Of a DNA stretch of 14,964 nt, positions 13,106 through 14,964 are shown one piece after another; position 1 is the first letter of the stretch; every line of letters begins with the position of its first letter. The DNA is taken from NCBI GenBank assembly GCA_938036845.1, contig CALHWA010000116.1, positions 1-14,964 of the forward strand, in the 5' to 3' direction. Both the position numbers and the translations under genes were made by a program. The notes below the pieces were generated by a model, which did not search any database, was not told the DNA's origin, and worked only from the letters and a program-made list of their open reading frames with translations. This DNA is from an uncultured Candidatus Saccharibacteria bacterium. GTDB lineage: Bacteria; Patescibacteriota; Saccharimonadia; Saccharimonadales; Saccharimonadaceae.

Positions 13106-14134
13106 ATGCCCAGAGTCAAAAAGAAAATCTTAAACGTCTTGTATCAAAGTGACGATAACTACGCAGTTGTCAGTGCGATTTCGATTGCATCGTTGCTCGA
13201 GAACAATAAGACGCTCGACGAGATTCATATTTTTTATTGTGGGTATAAGCTGAGCAAACAAAGCAAAGATCGCCTCAAAAAGTTGGTTGAAAAATACCCC
13301 AACACCTATTTGACATTCATCAATCCCAACACGTATCACAAGAAACTACAGAAGCTAGGTGTCAAGCCGTGGCATGGTGTGTATGTGACGTGGCTCAAGA
13401 TGCTAGCACTGGCCGATCTTGAAATCAAGACCGATCGTGTGCTCTACCTCAACCCACACACGATCATTACCAGCTCCCTTGATGGCTTGCTGGAGCTTGA
13501 TTTTGAGAAAAATATCATGGCACTGGCCTACGACACTCTCACCAATCAGCACAAAGCAACGATTGGTCTCCAGCCTACCGATGGCTATTACAACTGTGGT
13601 ATCATGCTCATCAATCACAAAAAATGGCTCAAAGATAATGTTTCGAGCCAAGTTGTCGAGCATCTGTCGAAGAAAAGTGACTACGTTATTGCCGATCAAG
13701 ACCTCTGTAATGTTATGTTCCGCGGGCAGATCAAGACGCTCGATATCACCTATAATTTCTCTAGTGCGTTTTATGCTTATCGGCCGCAAGATCTGCTGCG
13801 CATTAATAATCTTAAGCAGCCGTATTTCTATAGTTACGACGAGATTATGACTAACTATTACAGTCCCAAGATTATTCACTCGCTCTATGGCATTCAGGGC
13901 AAACCATGGGAAGTTGGCAACAAGCACCCGAACCGGCTGCTGTGGCAAAAGTACTTTGCACTCACTCCATGGAAAAACACCGAGCTCCCGCATGCTAAGA
14001 AAACACTGGTGTGGTATCTGTATGATGTCTTACCTCGCCCAATCTTTATGCAGCTATACATCATGGCAGTGGAGCGCAAATTTGCCGAGGTCGATAAAGA
14101 GAAAACTGAGACTACTGAAGCAAACGTGAGGTAG
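13106..14134 (+). CDS. GT8-family glycosyltransferase with an altered DxD motif
   Basis: A 342-residue GT-A protein related to general-stress/LPS GT8 transferases. The opening ILNVLYQSDDNYAVVSAISIAS (8-29), YYNCGIMLIN at 161-170, DQDLCN at 197-202 and the metal-binding H258 with GIQGKPW at 262-268 are all in place. The central DxD, normally YLDxDT, reads YLNPHT at 114-119, so both metal-binding aspartates are replaced (N116, H118) while the rest is intact. Family knowledge says the DxD coordinates the metal-bound nucleotide sugar; the enzyme may use a different metal arrangement or be catalytically weak. A C-terminal amphipathic tail (about 298-330) resembles a membrane association region. 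The ribosome binding site is GGAGAG nine bases upstream. It is the last gene of the operon, followed by a terminator. Confidence 0.85.
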   Translation: MPRVKKKILNVLYQSDDNYAVVSAISIASLLENNKTLDEIHIFYCGYKLSKQSKDRLKKLVEKYPNTYLTFINPNTYHKKLQKLGVKPWHGVYVTWLKMLALADLEIKTDRVLYLNPHTIITSSLDGLLELDFEKNIMALAYDTLTNQHKATIGLQPTDGYYNCGIMLINHKKWLKDNVSSQVVEHLSKKSDYVIADQDLCNVMFRGQIKTLDITYNFSSAFYAYRPQDLLRINNLKQPYFYSYDEIMTNYYSPKIIHSLYGIQGKPWEVGNKHPNRLLWQKYFALTPWKNTELPHAKKTLVWYLYDVLPRPIFMQLYIMAVERKFAEVDKEKTETTEANVR

Positions 14135-14152
14135 AGCACGTAATGAAACATA

Positions 14153-14179
14153 CTGGCTCGAGGAAATCGAGCTGGTTTT
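14153..14179 (+). terminator. Rho-independent terminator after the GT8 gene
   Basis: CTGGCTCGA (14153-14161) pairs with TCGAGCTGG (14167-14175) to form a nine-base stem with two G-T wobbles and a GGAAA loop, followed by TTTT at 14176-14179. It lies 19 bases beyond the GT8 stop. Confidence 0.75.
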
Positions 14180-14514
14180 ATAGTGTGGCACAAAGGAGTA
14201 AAGTTTCTTGATATAGAGGAGTTCAAATTTCTCACACTCTTGTCGCATATTCATCTTATTCAAGACGCACGCTATTTTTAAACCCCGCAACGCTTAGTCA
14301 GAGTGTTTTATAAAGAATAAAAACAACTTTTACATCCATGATCTCGTCTGTGACGAAACTAGGATTAGCTAACAGAAAAGAATAGTCAACGAATTGCCGC
14401 TCATGAATATTATTCTCAAGTTTTACTATGCAGCAGTACAAGAGCAAATAAATACTAATTTACCATAAAATAACCCATTTTTATAGAGGTGAGAGAATAT
14501 TCAAATTGCATTAA
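14180..14514. other. A/T-rich spacer between convergent genes, no gene supported
   Basis: About 335 bases lie between the terminator of the plus-strand operon and the end of the minus-strand GT2 gene. The only plus-strand short ORF of note is 14403-14468 (21 residues, no ribosome binding site), which I do not consider real. No clear terminator for the minus-strand gene was found. Confidence 0.5.
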
Positions 14515-14964
14515 CTACGACAACAACTGATGAATGCGCGACGTAATATGGAGTCGCGCTGCCCGAGCAGCTTTGTGCCAGCCAACCGATGCAAAACGCT
14601 GAGCATAGCTATTATATACTGCATTTTCTTCTGCAAAGCGCACACCATCCTTCGACTTTTCTTTGCTTGAGAGCGACTGGGCAAAGCGCCGGTATTGGAA
14701 TGTCTCAGTCTGATCAAAAGCAAGTACCGCTCCGTCAAGAATAAAATCAAATACCAAGACAAGATCTTCTAGTATAGTATACGTCGCATCAAAGGAATAC
14801 CGCTTGAGCGTCGCTGTCTTCCAGACAATCGATGGGAAGTAGAGCCAGTCGCCATGACTCAGAGATGTTGCAAGTTTTTCGCCTGAGTAAAGCCCTGATT
14901 TATGAGGTTGCAAAAATCGCTTGACGCGGTCGACTAATGGGAGGTATGGCTGGGCCTTATCATT
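14515..14964 (-). CDS. GT2 glycosyltransferase, C-terminal part (5' end outside window)
   Basis: The last 149 residues of a GT2 protein that enters from the right edge. The frame is open to base 14964; a TTG at 14913-14911 is internal, not a start. Visible features are GDWLYFPSIVWKTATLKRY, the acceptor-site acidic pair ED in YTILEDLVLVFDFIL, then FQYRRFAQSLSSKEK and GVRFAEENAVY, and a closing ARAARLHITSRIHQLLS. These match the C-terminal half of a common family-2 transferase type found in cell-surface glycan loci; the nucleotide-binding half and DxD are not in the window. It points toward the rmlD operon and is not part of it. Stop is TAG at 14517-14515. Confidence 0.85.
   Translation of the reverse strand, partial: NDKAQPYLPLVDRVKRFLQPHKSGLYSGEKLATSLSHGDWLYFPSIVWKTATLKRYSFDATYTILEDLVLVFDFILDGAVLAFDQTETFQYRRFAQSLSSKEKSKDGVRFAEENAVYNSYAQRFASVGWHKAARAARLHITSRIHQLLS

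Noticed and set aside
14403..14468. Short plus-strand ORF of 21 residues in the last spacer
   Set aside because: No ribosome binding site, no promoter, and such a length is expected by chance in A/T-rich DNA.

Overview
The window is a surface-polysaccharide biosynthesis and export region. I infer a bacterium of the Candidate Phyla Radiation, most probably a Saccharibacteria (TM7) relative. The evidence is the product architectures (a DUF2142 membrane protein, a fused GT4 + WsaF-like glycosyltransferase, a secreted lysozyme-like protein with ChW repeats), roughly balanced base composition, and TGA used as a stop (for example at 5902-5904), which argues against the recoded Gracilibacteria/Absconditabacteria. 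No rRNA or other taxonomic marker is present, so the assignment is tentative.

Layout. (1) 1-5494, plus strand: a tightly packed operon with an ABC-2 polysaccharide permease (Wzm type, 5' end cut by the window), its ATPase with a Wzt-type C-terminal domain, a GT2 glycosyltransferase and a 738-residue double-domain glycosyltransferase. (2) 5495-5883: a promoter-like segment, a start codon with a short pentanucleotide repeat directly behind it, and a small unrecognised ORF that the repeat places out of frame with that start. This is the most unusual part of the window. (3) 8787-5902, minus strand: a two-gene unit, a membrane-anchored protein with a C-terminal soluble domain followed by a secreted lysozyme-like protein with nine ChW repeats. 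(4) 10452-9013, minus strand: a DUF2142 (GT-C-like) membrane protein, divergent from (5) 10545-11771, plus strand: a Wzx/MATE-like polysaccharide flippase. (6) 11772-12231: a gene-poor spacer with inverted repeats ending in a clear promoter and ribosome binding site. (7) 12232-14134, plus strand: an RmlD-type dTDP-4-dehydrorhamnose reductase and a GT8-fold glycosyltransferase whose DxD motif has become N-P-H, followed by a good intrinsic terminator. (8) 14180-14514: a spacer with no gene that I can support. (9) 14964-14515, minus strand: the C-terminal part of a GT2 glycosyltransferase whose 5' end lies beyond the window.

Together the genes suggest assembly of a probably rhamnose-containing glycan by several glycosyltransferases. 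Two export routes are represented: ABC-transporter export (Wzm/Wzt) and a Wzx-type flippase. The lysozyme-like ChW protein and its membrane-anchored partner probably act at the envelope. Several genes have extended -10 promoters only 10-14 bases from the start codon, suggesting leaderless or very short-leader transcripts.
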